In this document: in pieces, positions 13,908 through 26,852 of the stretch
Position numbering within the stretch: the stretch's first letter is position 1
How the letters are laid out: the number at the start of each line of letters is the position of its first letter
From: Smittium mucronatum
Lineage: Eukaryota; Kickxellomycota; Harpellomycetes; Harpellales; Legeriomycetaceae
Assembly: GCA_001953115.1 (NCBI GenBank)
Contig: LSSL01000380.1
Location: forward strand, 41,269-105,268
Length of the DNA stretch: 64,000 bases
Direction: 5' to 3'
Made by a program: the position numbers and the translations under genes
The notes under the pieces: generated by a model
What the model saw: the letters and a program-made list of their open reading frames with translations, nothing else
What the model was told of the DNA's origin: nothing
Databases searched by the model: none

Positions 13908-15531
13908 AAAGTTTCTTGACAATTTAATTGCATATGTTTAGCCTTTTATTTTTTAAAGTGCAGAGATTATTTTTTGAATTATATATTCAAAAGATCAATT
14001 AACTTGTATAATTTATTAAATGTTTTCAGTTAGTTAACATATGTGAAAGTGAATATTGAATAATTTTCTTGAAATTTCAGTAATATTATGAAGTTGAAAA
14101 AAATTTATGTTTGAATAAGTTCATTTACCTTAAAGTTCAAGTAAATAATATTGGCTGATTTTTAGGCCATCCAAAAATCTCTAGACTAATTTCATATCAT
14201 TTTCTAAAAAAAAATTTCTTGTAAGAAAAAACTTATTAGCCCAAGCATATTTTTACGAACTAAAATATATTTAATTCACTAAATATTTATTAATTCTTCA
14301 CTTTATGTCACAAGTTATAAGTTAAGTCTTATGCGCTTAATAGACTAAAAAAATACACTCTTATATGGGGAACTTCTTATACATACTAGATTTTTTTATA
14401 TTAAAAGTTCCTACTTCCTTTTTAGCTCTTTCTTGATTCAAAATAGTGTCATATCCATTAATTTACACTAACAGCTTAGATTAGTCTAACTTCACTATTT
14501 ATCTAATGGTATATAAATATTATTAATCTAATGCTAAAATTGAAAAAAAAAGAGATGTTTTTTGTACCATCAGCCCTGAAATAGTATAAGAATTAAACCC
14601 TCCCATATCCCAAAATAAGTGAATTTCCACTTAAATGATTATCAAATTCAATTTTACTGTTAAAATGATTCAGCGAACTAAAAATACGAATGATTATTTT
14701 TAAATATTTACTCTTTAACTCTTAACGTCCAGAGGTCTTTTCTCGCTCCGATTATCTGTAAATTTATTGATATGGCTAGATAAATCATAAAATTTTAATA
14801 TGAACTTCAACTCAGAATAAATTTTAAACATCAATTAGATTGATATTATTTTAATGAAATAATTTGTTCACCATGAAATGAACTTCATCCATATTATAAT
14901 CTTCTCTTTATTCTCCAATGTGTGGAAGGTATCTCGATTTTCAGAATTTTCAATAAATATAATTAATGATAGCAAAGATTTGACCAACAATGATTAATTA
15001 ATCAAGGGAGAAATCAAAAAAACATAAATATTGGAGATAAAAACGGTACATAATATTCCACCTGCGGAGAAGGAGTAATAGGAGTAGTAGTTTATAAAAA
15101 TAAATCTTTAATCAAGTAATCTAATTTTGTGAGGGTTAGTATACCCAACGTTACTGATTTACTGGTTTGACCTGGGTTATCATATAGAGCAAATTCTGAA
15201 GCCATATTAATCATGAAAAAATGGCTAATTTAGTTGACAATTTTTAAAATTGTAGATAAAAATATCTTAGTCAAAATAAAAACTACACCCAAGAGACTGA
15301 AAATTATAATAAGGCTTGAAATGTAGAACTAAACACATATCAAGCAGCCTAAAATTAGAATAATGATTGGATAGCTAAATATCAAGCAAGATGATCCAAT
15401 GGGGCGAAATTAAAGTTAAAGTAATTAACAAGGAATATTTATTGAATCAATATGTTACCGAAGCAATTAAAACAACAATCATAAGCGAAATCAAGAAGAC
15501 TCATAAGTTTAGAACTGCTAAAATCATACTA
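13908..15531. other. Intergenic, between convergent genes
   Basis: This is AT-rich DNA between the stop of glutamate dehydrogenase and the stop of NDUFS8. It must hold the 3' ends of both transcripts. I saw no unambiguous AATAAA just after the glutamate dehydrogenase stop and no further gene. Confidence 0.55.
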
Positions 15532-16334
15532 CTAACGATAGCTTTGTTCGGCTCGAATGTTTCTACTGATTTCCACCTCCCATTTGTCACCATTTTCCAA
15601 AAGTTTCTCTTTATTGTAAATAAGTTCCTCGCGGGTTTCAGTAGAGTATTCGAAATTTGGACCTTCGACAATAGCATCAACAGGGCATGCTTCTTGGCAA
15701 AGCCCACAAAATATACATTTGGTCATATCAATATCATATCGAACAGTTCTTCTAGATCCGTCTTCTCTTGGTTCCGATTCAATAGTAATGGCTTGAGCAG
15801 GACAAATAGCCTCACACAACTTACAAGATATGCAACGCTCTTCACCACTTGGATAACGTCTCAAAGCATGTTCTCCTCTGAAACGAGCACTGAGTGGTCC
15901 TTTCTCCCAGGGATAAAAGATTGTGAAGGGTTCGGTAAAAAAGGCTTGCAAGACAATCCATCCACCTCTAAGAATTTCAGTCATTAGCAATTGTTTAGCA
16001 CTAAAATCGAAGAAACTGTCAGTTTTTTCACGTTCTGCCCAAGATTCGTACGGAATTTGAAAATCTGAATTTTGTTTTTTGATTTCGCTTTTGTTTGAAT
16101 TAAGATTAAGTTCTCGTGTAGCAGAAAAGCTTCTCACTAAAAATTAAAATATCTCAATTAAAATAAACATAAAATTGTGAAAAAATCCTGTATAACGAGT
16201 ATCAAAAGAGAAAAAATAAATCAAAAAATAGAAAATGAAAATGAATTACTGTTTTGAGAACCAAAACGAAATCCGATGCTCGCTGAGAGCCTAGGAATTC
16301 GGAGCAATCGAACACTAGAAACAGCTGGATTCAT
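15532..16334 (-). CDS. NDUFS8: NADH:ubiquinone oxidoreductase 23-kDa Fe-S subunit (NDUFS8/TYKY), two exons
   Basis: This gene encodes the mitochondrial complex I subunit that carries two [4Fe-4S] clusters (N6a and N6b) and passes electrons toward the quinone site. Exon 1 is 16334-16250 and exon 2 is 16136-15532, joined across a 113-nt GT-AG intron that splits one Met codon; the product is 229 residues. Exon 1 supplies an Arg/Ser-rich, acid-free mitochondrial presequence beginning [16 protein letters not shown]. Both ferredoxin motifs CxxCxxCxxxCP are intact, with cysteines at 130, 133, 136, 140 and 169, 172, 175, 179. The C-terminus ([12 protein letters not shown], ending near SYR) matches the family, so the protein is full length. 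The unspliced frame could only start at GTG, so the spliced ATG at 16334 is preferred. GC content is much higher than the surroundings. The gene is convergent with glutamate dehydrogenase. Confidence 0.93.
16137..16249 (-). other. Spliceosomal intron in NDUFS8
   Basis: The intron begins GTAATT at 16249 and ends with a T-rich tract and TTTTTAG at 16137. It separates the targeting-peptide exon from the Fe-S protein exon. Removing it makes one continuous frame from the presequence into the conserved protein, which is the main support. Confidence 0.88.
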
Positions 16335-16335
16335 A

Positions 16336-16509
16336 CTAAAAAACAAATAGACAATAAAGTGTTTATATAACAGCCAGGAAATTTAAAATTAAATAAAATT
16401 GTATGCAAAAAATAATGAGAATAGAGTTCTAAATGCTAGATATCTGGAATACTACTCACTTGTATCTCCTACGCGGACTAAAAAGTGGATACAATCTATA
16501 AATATTTAC
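16336..16509 (-). other. Possible 5'-UTR intron of NDUFS8
   Basis: On the minus strand CAG|GTAAAT at 16509 is a good donor and TTTTTTAG ends at 16336, one base before the ATG. The roughly 50 bases upstream of the donor (16510-16560) are richer in GC than the background, as expected of a leader exon. An internal GTGAGT at 16459-16454 offers an alternative arrangement with a very small exon. RNA evidence is needed to choose. Confidence 0.3.
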
Positions 16510-16561
16510 CTGTAATTGGTAAGCTTGAAAGGTCAAAAGTCGGTCACTCTTTCAGTTGCCG

Positions 16562-17160
16562 TTTAATAATTATAAGTGATCTATGTGACATTATTAACTG
16601 AAATTTTTATAGGATAGATAATATTTAATTTAATTTTTACCCAATGATCAAATGAAAAATAATCAATTCTATTTAAAGAAAACGTTATCCAATAATTATT
16701 TAATTAGCATTTAACTGCAATAAACAATCAAAGAATGCCAATGGAATATAGTAACATTTATCATGTTAATCATGGTATCACTATGGTTCATACGATACGG
16801 AAATCCAAACAGATTAATTTAATATCGTATGTCAGTCTTTTAAATTTAGCCATATAAAACCTCGCTCAAATTTTGGCCAATTAGTGACTTTAAATATATT
16901 ATAAACTAACAAATTAGCAGTCAAGTATACTTTTTTAATCATCCTAAATAGCTAATATTTACGCTAACTTAATATATTCTATAGTTTAGTTACATCTTAT
17001 TGGCTAATTTTTCATGAGTCGTTCAATAGACTTATCAAATTGAAGTAAATGGTGCACTCAGATTTATATGAGCTAATGATAGGGGTAATTATAATGCCAT
17101 CGACTAGAAGATTTTAAATTCCACGAATAGAAATTCGAAATAATATATTATCTTTATCCG
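16562..17160. other. Upstream region of NDUFS8, no gene seen
   Basis: This is AT-rich DNA upstream of the NDUFS8 gene; presumably it holds its promoter, but no clear TATA or other site stands out. No coding sequence was recognised. Confidence 0.5.
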
Positions 17161-17541
17161 ACCTTAGTCTTAATCAGCCAAACCGTAATTGTTCTTTGTT
17201 CAATCAAAATTCCTCCTAAGAGTGAAATGCCTTGCCATGGTTTAGGTGCTTAATAGCGTACTTTTCGAAGTACACTAGACTAAAGTCTCACGCAGAGTCG
17301 TACTATTCTTGGTTGGGAGTAGTTGAGTCAGCTCACAGCGATTCGGAGGACAGCGATTCACGAGGAGGACCATCTCGAAACAGGAGGAGCGGATCGTTTA
17401 GCACAGCTGAGAAATAGATAAGTGCACAAGTCCAGCGTTCGACGGTCAGACGGATCTCAGCGTCCAACAGCTATTTGTAGGAAAGCCATGTAGATCAATC
17501 CCACGTTTGAGTAGGGGCCTAATTTTATTAATCCTGTTAGA

Positions 17542-17727
17542 AGTAGGCTCTGACTAGGAGCTCAGTAGATTCTAATGGACTATTGTTCATTGACAAAGAT
17601 TTAATTCTTGATTGCGTGTAACCTCAGTCATCCAGCCTACTTGAAGCGAAGCCAGGGTGGGTCTTCGGTTGGTAGATTGCACCATTTTCTAGATGGTATG
17701 CAGCCGGTAGTCCGGCAGAGGAGCTTA
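17542..17727 (+). repeat. 186-bp repeat, copy left of the gap
   Basis: This is identical over its full length to 18096-18281 and runs exactly to the first N of the gap. Identity that ends precisely at gap borders points to two contig ends that overlap but were not merged; an unresolved tandem repeat is the alternative. Confidence 0.9.
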
Positions 17728-18095
17728 NNNNNNNNNNNNNNNNNNNNNNNNNNNNNNNNNNNNNNNNNNNNNNNNNNNNNNNNNNNNNNNNNNNNNNNNN
17801 NNNNNNNNNNNNNNNNNNNNNNNNNNNNNNNNNNNNNNNNNNNNNNNNNNNNNNNNNNNNNNNNNNNNNNNNNNNNNNNNNNNNNNNNNNNNNNNNNNNN
17901 NNNNNNNNNNNNNNNNNNNNNNNNNNNNNNNNNNNNNNNNNNNNNNNNNNNNNNNNNNNNNNNNNNNNNNNNNNNNNNNNNNNNNNNNNNNNNNNNNNNN
18001 NNNNNNNNNNNNNNNNNNNNNNNNNNNNNNNNNNNNNNNNNNNNNNNNNNNNNNNNNNNNNNNNNNNNNNNNNNNNNNNNNNNNNNNNNNNNNNN
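17728..18095. other. Assembly gap (368 N)
   Basis: This is a run of unknown bases. Apparent open frames across it are meaningless. See the identical flanking copies. Confidence 0.99.
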
Positions 18096-18281
18096 AGTAG
18101 GCTCTGACTAGGAGCTCAGTAGATTCTAATGGACTATTGTTCATTGACAAAGATTTAATTCTTGATTGCGTGTAACCTCAGTCATCCAGCCTACTTGAAG
18201 CGAAGCCAGGGTGGGTCTTCGGTTGGTAGATTGCACCATTTTCTAGATGGTATGCAGCCGGTAGTCCGGCAGAGGAGCTTA
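18096..18281 (+). repeat. 186-bp repeat, copy right of the gap
   Basis: This is an identical copy of 17542-17727, starting at the first base after the gap. After it the sequence returns to AT-rich background within about ten bases. Confidence 0.9.
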
Positions 18282-18844
18282 TTGTAGTTAGAATGATAGT
18301 CTTTTCTATACTTATTTTTCTTTTTTTCATATTTTTTTAGTATAGTTTTTAATGATGTTATCTTACAATAAAATTCCGTGATACGAAATTATAATACAAA
18401 GTATAAATATAAAGTTATTTGGAAGATTATTTTACCAAAGTGTTTCGTTTAAATGAGCTTTTTCAAAAATAAATACAATTTTATCCAACCAAATAAACAC
18501 AAGTAAATACTTACGCGAATTTCGTACAATAAATGCGGAATTAATTATACTCTGCTAAAATCAAAGGAGGATTTATGTAAGGTCTAAGAGGAAACCCCTG
18601 AAAAAGAAAATTTAAATGTAAAAAATTATTAAATTCATAAAAACAAAAACAGCAAATTATATTGTTATTATAAAAATATATAAAGATAAATAGCTGAACT
18701 TATGACACTGAAATTATAATTAAATAGTAATAGTTTACAAAATTTAAAGATTATATTCTGTATAAAACCTTTATAATTAACCAGAAAACTATTTTTATTA
18801 GTGATTTTAGAATGATTGAGTGGAATTTGGTCGAAAATGGGGTA

Positions 18845-20422
18845 TATGATAATCAAAAACAAATTTTGATGGTTGAATATTCCAAGAAATCAAAAAAATA
18901 CTATTCAACTGTTTACCGTTGCTACAACTCTAAAAATTATTAAGTGTTTTTTAAAGCGAGAGTTGATAGGTTTGATAATAGAAGTATTAGAACATAAATA
19001 GTAAATGAACATCACCACGACTGTCATAGAGACTCTAATCCTGATTAAAAAAAAGATATTTTGGATCTTTTTAGTCTCGGGGTAAAATCTAGTATGATTA
19101 AAAGAAAACCCGAAAGTGATGGAATAATGCTGGAAATAACCAAAACACACAACAAAATCAATAACAATAAACGCATTTTCGTCAATGCGAGCCTAGTTAC
19201 AACTGAAATTTTCGAAGAAAACAGCAAAAAATACTTTATGGGGTGTGATTCCAAATCACCCTATATTGCTGATAATTCTAGAGATATAGAAAACATAAGT
19301 ACATTAATAACTTCAAAAAATCGAACAAATTTTTTAAAGAAGTCCTATAATCTTAATATATACTCTACATTCAAAAAAATATATGGATATTATCCTGTTA
19401 TAATTACAGGAGTTACAGAAATAAGCCAAAAATTCATCCCCATATCAATCTCGATTTTCAGTAGAGATGATAGGGAATAATATTTATGGAAACTTCAAAA
19501 TTTAAAAATTTAATTAGAAAGCCATGTTTTACTTTGGAGCATAAAAAACTTAGTATAAGACTCTGCTAAAAAAATAACAAATTCATTGTAGGAATTCGGT
19601 ATAATTAATCAAAAAAAAATTGCTGGTTCCATGTTGCTAAAAATTTTAGGATTATAATTGGAAAAAAAGAGGGGAATCAGTTTAAAATATTTTTGTATAA
19701 TGATTTATGGGGGATGCAGCTTTTAGAAAACCAAGAAATATTCAATAAGGCCAAGGATTTATTTTTAGTTAAATGGAGGCACTTGGATATTAAAGGGACA
19801 TCATATGCAAAATCGAAGATTTGTATTTCAAATTAAATTCGAATTGGTATGAGGGTTATAATATATTTGGCATTTTCACTGAAAATGATCTTGAAAGATT
19901 TAAATAAAAATAAGGAAAAATATCAATCTTGGAAATCATCAAGCTTGCTCAATTTTTTAGATACTTCAATTAAAATAATCAATGATCTCGATATTTTTCC
20001 TTTTTCTTTAACCAAAAAAATATGTTATAACAACATTCCATCATCGGTTTCAAGAAATTTTTATTTAAAGTACGTTTCAACTAATGAGAATAAAAAAAAA
20101 ATTGTAATAAATACAGAAGATATTGGATCGGATAGTTTAACTAGTCTTAAAAAAAGATTCGATGGGTTAAATTTTGAAACATTTAACAGTATCATGACAA
20201 CATTTTCTGAAAATATATTTTTATTTGTTAATGATACTATATCGCACTGGACAGATTTTTTTTTTCAGCTGCTACAATTTTCCGAAAAGAAAAAAGTGTA
20301 CTAATTATGTTGGTATCTTAAAAAAAACAACTTCAAAAGCTAATATCGATTACATTGATTCATTAGAGAAAGTCAATAGGAAGACCAAAAAAAATAGAAA
20401 AAACCACAATTTAATATTTTAA
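18845..20422 (+). pseudogene. Decayed MULE (Mutator-like) transposase with FLYWCH finger
   Basis: One frame from about 18845 to 19480 reads a FLYWCH-type zinc finger (VYRCYNS, FKARVDRF, NEHHHD) and then the start of a MULE catalytic domain (YPVIITGVTEISQKFIPIS). Three TAA stops interrupt the finger part, and its second Cys is Phe. After a degraded stretch, NWYEGYNIFGIFTENDLERF at 19842-19901 and then YQSWKSSSLLNFLDTSIKII in another frame (19849-20304) match the conserved WYEG region after the catalytic core. A Lys-rich tail ends near 20422. The Asp expected in the D-A-T-(Y/F)-K motif is Tyr (19361-19363). At least two frameshifts and several stops show it is dead. Terminal inverted repeats were not found. 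Confidence 0.75.
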
Positions 20423-20429
20423 TTGTTCT

Positions 20430-23400
20430 AAGATCAATAAATATCAATATTTACTCAACAGAGTTTCTATTTATTTATTATTTATCCTATAAATTAGTAT
20501 TAAAATTGATATAAAATTAATATAAAGAAAATTGTTATTAAATATAATTTTGTTTTTTTAAACATAAAAATTTACAAAAAAATATTAATATTCACGATGA
20601 TAAAAAAATTATACATTGAAAATTATATTTTAATCTTAATATTTATTAAAAAAACAATAAAATAACATTAATAAACTTAGAAAGGGAAATAAAAAACATA
20701 AAATGAAAATATCCTTATTAAATTGTTATTATAAAAAATAATAAACAAAATTTATAAAAATAAAGACAAGGAAAACGACTATATGACTACAAGTATCATT
20801 AAAATCAACAAAAAATGTCCCTAACAACTTAAAAATAACACTCTTAAAAACTAACCCATCAACCCGTCAACGCAGTAACTCCATTGTTTAATTTACCACT
20901 AATTATAAATTATACGTATTTTTTATTAATTTGAATTTTATTTAATGTATAAATTAAATTCTTATTATTCTATACACATAAAAAAGTAGATTAATAATAT
21001 AAACTATTAAATAATAAAAAAACTGCACTTACTGAATCTTGGCTTCATAAATCCACAAAAAATAGAATTGACTTATTTTTTAGAACTTTATGTCTTTTAA
21101 TTTATAATTATGCTAATTATAATTTTAATTTAAATTCAAAGTTTTTCATTTAGAAGTTTTTTATTCCCATTTTAAACATGTGTCAAATCAAATAGGTATT
21201 TATTTACCTTATAAAAACTTCATAACATATTACAATATAATAGTATTTAACTCTTAGTTCCATCAATTTTCAATGAGTCCATTTGATTTTTATTCTAAAT
21301 TTTGCTACGAATTCTTTAATATCGTTTGGTATAATTAAATGTTTATTAATTTGATGAGACTGGGATTTTTTAATAGTAATAGTGATTTAAAAGATAGAGA
21401 AAATCTTTAATTTATAAAAAATAATCCAGCTTATTTATAAAGTATCATTAGCATAGTTTAATCTTCAACTAATATCATATTTTGGTGACTCATCATATAA
21501 ATTCGAAATTTAAGACCATCAAATTTAGAAATATTTTTAATTTTAGAAATTTAGATGAGTATCTTGCGGTTAATTAAAATATCCTGTATTTTTATTATGA
21601 ATAACCTAGAATGACTAATAATAATAAATAAAGCTTTATATGGTTTAAAGTGAAATTAAATCGAATAAAAAAGCTTAATAGTTATAATAGGACGTGAGAT
21701 TAATTGTTAACCTTTATAAAATCAACTAAAAGGATAGTTTTATTTTTTCTCGAAAATTCCGTTTAAATTTAAATTTTCATTTGTATATATTGAATTTAAA
21801 TTTAAATCTAAAAAAAAGATGGTTATAGATTCTAATTATTAAATTAATTGAAAATAAATAATTATTTATTTCTTAAATAAATAGCAAATTTAAGATATTT
21901 CATCATGATCCAAAAACATACAATTTTGTTCAGCGAAAAAAAATTAATCATAAATTTTAGTTTCTATGTTAAAAGTTATTATTTGGAAAAAGCGATTAGA
22001 ATTATTTAAAAAAATTACATATTCAATAATTTTTATTTATTGAATTGTTTTTTTAACATAAAATTTAAATATTTTAATTTGAGAAATAGTATGGAGGCAA
22101 AAATTAAAATGATATATTTATATAAAAAAAATCAAAAATTAAAAAAAAACTGATAAAAAATATTATACTTAGAGCTAAAATAGAATGATTAATTTAAATC
22201 AATTTTTAATAAATTTATTCAATCCCGAATGATTCAAATTATAAAATTTTCTAAAATTACCCTTGTTATATTCCAGAAAATATATAAAAACTTAATGACG
22301 TTTAAGTCTAATATACCCGTCTAATTTATAAAATAGCTAATAAATAAATATACGGTTGAGTGAATCGTTTGAATCTTAACAAATAAAAAAAAATTGCTCG
22401 GTTTTTTATTTTATCAATGATTGATTATATATCATTACATCAAATATTAATTAGAATCAAAATCAATATTATCAAAACCAAAAAATAATATTAAATATGG
22501 GAAATATTCAAGAATTATTAGAAAAATAAAATACTATTAAAATTATTATACCTTTTAAATATTCAATTTTTTTCACAAAATCAAATTTAAAAATTAAAAT
22601 TATGAATATATTATAAAATATAATTCGAAATAAGATAGAAAATATATACAATTATTTATTTGCAGCCATAAAAACTCATTTTATTTGATATTATTTTATA
22701 TATATATAAAAGATATGTAAATTCGACTAATTTTTTTTTATAAATTATATTAATTATTAAGAATTATTTTGAAAAAATTTCTAATTATTTGAAAGAGAAA
22801 CAATAACAATTATATTATAGATTTTTTTTTAGAATAAAGAATGATAATTTTTTTTTAGTAGCTTAATATATATTTTGCTTCAAATAAGCAATATTTTAAT
22901 TTTATATATTTTATTATTATAATCTATAGAAATAATTTTTTTTACTATAAAATTTTAACTTGATACATTTAGCAACTAAAAATGCCAAATATATTGATAT
23001 TGTCAATAAATATAAATTTTATCAATAGCTAAGAACAACTATAATGAAACATTAATTTAAAACACCCCTTAAATAGCTTAAGAGTAAGAATTTTTTTTTT
23101 TTGTGTAAAAAAATTTAAATTACTAAGTAAGTCTAATTTTCCAAATAATAATTTAAAAGAAAAATATCATTATGTTAATACTAGTATTTATCATTATTAA
23201 ATAAAATTTGATGTGAAAACTATAGGTTTTTTTTTAAAGAAATTATCTTAATAATTTTGATATATGCTTTGGAGAATAATTTATTTATGTGAATTGTTTC
23301 TATCGATGAAATATAAAATTTAAAGATTTTTTAATTAAAAATGTATTTTAATTATTCAAAATTTTTAATTTTATTCCATATATAAAAAATAAATAAAATA

Positions 23401-26400
23401 TTTTTACATTATCAAAAATTTAGATTATTTTTCGTTTTATACAAAAAATAATAATTAAGGGATGAATTTTAATTTCAATACAAATAAAAAAAGGGTTTCT
23501 TAGATTAAAATTATAATTTTTAACATTAGTTGGTAATATTGTAAATTATATGCATAATTAAAATTAAAATTTAACCCAAAAACTAGAAATATGATTTATT
23601 TAATTATAAAAAAAATTTGTAATACGAAAGTAATAAAATATTTAGATGGAAATTTTAATATAATTATAATTTTTATCGCTGAAACATATGTAAAAAATAA
23701 AAAAAATATAACTTGAAAACTACTAATACTATTTGTTAGTCATATTTTAAAATTTTTTGTTCTAGCAGAATTTAATTATTTTTACTCTAATCATTTTTCT
23801 GTCGAAATTGTTTTTAATTAAATAATTAATAAAAAAAAGCCTAAAAAAAATAGCATAGATTCCAAAATTTATAAAGCTCTTGATATCAGTAAAAATTACA
23901 TTAATTTAATTTTAAATTTAGCTTTATAAAATTATAATTTATATAGCTTAAAAAAACACACCGAGAAAAAAATAAAAAATAAAAAATAAAAATAAGATCG
24001 TAACAAAATATAGTTTCCAAATTTTATTGACTTCGATGAAGTTATAACTAAAAAAATGACAGGGTAAAAAAATAATTGCAACTAATCTGTTTATATAGGG
24101 TCGAAGAATAATCTTTTTATAAAATTTATCTTGTAATAAATAGATGTTTTAACTAAAATATTTTTTAGGAACTATAATCGCTTAGTTTCTTTAAAAAAGT
24201 CAAATTTTTAATTAATGATCATATTCAAAATTATTTTTATCATTATATAATTTAAAGTTTCCTTTTTATTTATTTTCTAATATTTCTACATATAAAATTT
24301 TTTTAAGGGTTTCACTAGTTAAATTTTCATTAATGGGTTTTAATTTCGAAATCAAATAAAGAAAATCGCTTTAATCATTCGTCAAATCTTATATTTAATC
24401 ATGATAATTAAAAATTTGTGATCAATTTTTTTATTTTTAATGTTTGAAATAAAAAATACCCAGATAAAAAAAAACTTGAAACATTAAACATTAAACAAAA
24501 AATAAAATCATTCTAAAAAATTTATTATTATATTTTCCAATAAGGTCTTACAAAGTTCAAATCTAGAAAATTTTTTTCAAATTAAAAGCTTTAAATTATA
24601 ATAAAAACAGTTTCAAACAAACAATGTGACTTTCAATAATAACTAATGAAAATATTTTCAACGTTTATTTCATGTTATTATTGGTTGGAATAAATTTAGC
24701 TTAATTAGTCAATTTTCAAAATATTAAAACAACCTTGGAATGTTGTATTTATGAAAACGCAATTTCATATAAATATTGATATAATTATACATATCAGCGT
24801 TTGAAAGGATCACAACACACTGATTTTTTAAATAAATCTAGAGTTTATGTGCTTAAATTTTTCGCACAAATAAAAATTATCCAAATAAAAAATCAATCTT
24901 TTTTAAATCTCTTTGTTGTTTTTTTTTTGTTATTTTAATATAATTTATTTTGCATTCTTTATATTTGGGGATTTTTGTTGTTTTATTTATCTATTTTTTT
25001 CGGTAATAGTTGTGATTTTTATAATTTTCAAGATGATATAATAATTAGCAATATTTTTTATTAAAATTATTTTTAAGGTTTGATAGATTTGATTAAAATT
25101 AACCTTTTTTTTGTTTTGTTATATAACATACCCTTTCTTTTTAAATAAAAATTGATAGTTTTAATTTTTTTTTTCAAAAATAGACACGTTTTTAATCAAA
25201 TCATAAATTTTAGCGAATGGATTTTTTTTTCTGATATAATTTTTTCTAAAAATATTATTGACACATATACACATAATTTCGCGAAACTCTGCAAAATTAC
25301 TTATTTTTCCACGAACTAGTAGTATGGTATAAAATATATAATAAATAATAGTATTTTTTGCACGGTTTATTCAAATAAAACTTTATTGGATATTTTTTAT
25401 TTTTCCCGTGCTTTTTTTTTTATTAAAAAAAGTATTTAAAACCGATGATATTATATAAAAATTAATTAGTCATTTTTTCTATTAAGATTTATTGTAACAT
25501 ATTCTTAGAGATAATTTTATTCTTAAACAACTTTTTTTCCCGACCATCTATCTATTAACAAAAAAACTATTTAATTTAAATTTTACATTCCAAATCACCT
25601 TAATTTTTTTTATATTCCATTTTTAATATAATTTCATAAATTTTTAATATTTATATAGTATTAACAGCCCAAATATGATCCATGCAAATATTTTTGCATT
25701 AAAAAACTTAATTTTAAAAAATATCATAAGCTGATTATTACTAATGTGAAAAAAACAAAAAAATTCTGCGCGTAAATACCATATTTTGTACATTTCTAAC
25801 TGTAGTTGTGCACTTTAAAAGAGATCTTTATTTATTTATTTAGATTTAAATGTATTTCTATAATTAAAAAGCCATAAATTTAATTTCCCTTGGTTTTAAA
25901 ATATTTATAATTTTTTTTTTCAAAAATTTGTGTAAATAAAACTTCGATTCCCAAATAAATTTATAAGCAGGTGGATATTAGATAGCTTACTTTTTAAAAA
26001 CTAAATAGTTTAAAAAAATATTAATTAAAAATTTCAAAATAATTCAATTTTTTCAATTGTCATTTATCTGTAATTTAGTTATATTTCTAGATATAAATAT
26101 TTTTAAAAAATGCCTTTATATTTTCCAAAAAATGATATAAAGTCCTGTTATAAAATTGAAATTCCAATTTTCTTATTTCAATGTAAAATTATTATAAACT
26201 TATTAATTTTTTTGAACTTATAATGCTGGCTATAGCTTCGTAGTTATTTTATGAAACTCATACTAAGCAGTTGAACGAAAATAATAAAAGGTAAAATATG
26301 TACTTCAAAAATTTCATCTCATATAATTATCATATAAAATAAAAATACTTATATACTTATATAAAATTAGTCGCTGAATTTAGTTTTAATTTTTAAAATA

Positions 26401-26850
26401 GTCCATAAGTTTCGTTTTTTAATAGTTGAAAATATAATTCAAATATTTTATAGAAATTTGCAAAATTGAAGTTATAACATAAATAAAAAATGGTAGTTTT
26501 ATCTTAATTAAGGAATAATCGAAAAATAATCATCATAAAAAATACAATTTTAAGCTCAGTTTTTTTTTGAAGTTTTTAAAAATTCACAAAAAAATATTTA
26601 AATATGAAAGCGAAAAAATAGAAAAACTTATTTATTTTTATATATATAAACTAATAAAAATCCATAATATAAGAGAAAAATATATTATAAATACTTCTAG
26701 CTTAATTTTTATTATTCTAACAATAAAGTTTACCTTATATATATTAATTTATTACAATTTGGGTATTATTAGTGCACTGAATAGCGAGATATTTGGATGT
26801 TTAAGTCTAAATAGCGATAGATTTATAACAACAAACTTAATGATTATGAT
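20430..26850. other. AT-rich stretch without recognisable genes
   Basis: This is extremely A+T-rich with frequent stops in all frames. The longest frame (26567-26863 on plus, 98 codons, non-ATG start) has no motif and partly overlaps the foldback repeat. Nothing else was recognised. Confidence 0.6.
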
Positions 26851-26852
26851 AT

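Larger units (their letters stand above)
17165..18290. other. GC-richer island with strong short hairpins, unidentified
   Basis: Base composition changes sharply from the AT-rich background to near-balanced, then returns at about 18290. The island contains compact inverted repeats: a 6-bp stem closed by TTCG (17258-17273), a 5-bp stem (17277-17288), an interrupted 8-bp stem built on ACCAT/ATGGT just before the gap, and GCCGG-TAGT-CCGGC beside it. A 61-codon plus-strand open frame (17232-17417) ends in a Ser/Arg-rich tail, but coding is not convincing because stops follow in all frames. Candidates are a structured non-coding RNA, a non-coding part of a mobile element, or foreign DNA. It matches no snRNA, 5S, U3 or RNase P motif that I know. 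Confidence 0.4.

Noticed and set aside
15391..15987. 198-codon plus-strand open frame
   Set aside because: It is the antisense shadow of the NDUFS8 exon, whose minus-strand product has both ferredoxin motifs.
17440..17465. GTTCGACGGTC as a Pol III B box of a SINE or tRNA in the GC island
   Set aside because: It matches the consensus only partly, the stem does not pair and no convincing A box lies at the right distance.
17608..18150. Open frames of 141-167 codons spanning the N gap
   Set aside because: Most of their length is unknown bases, and the known parts are short and non-matching.
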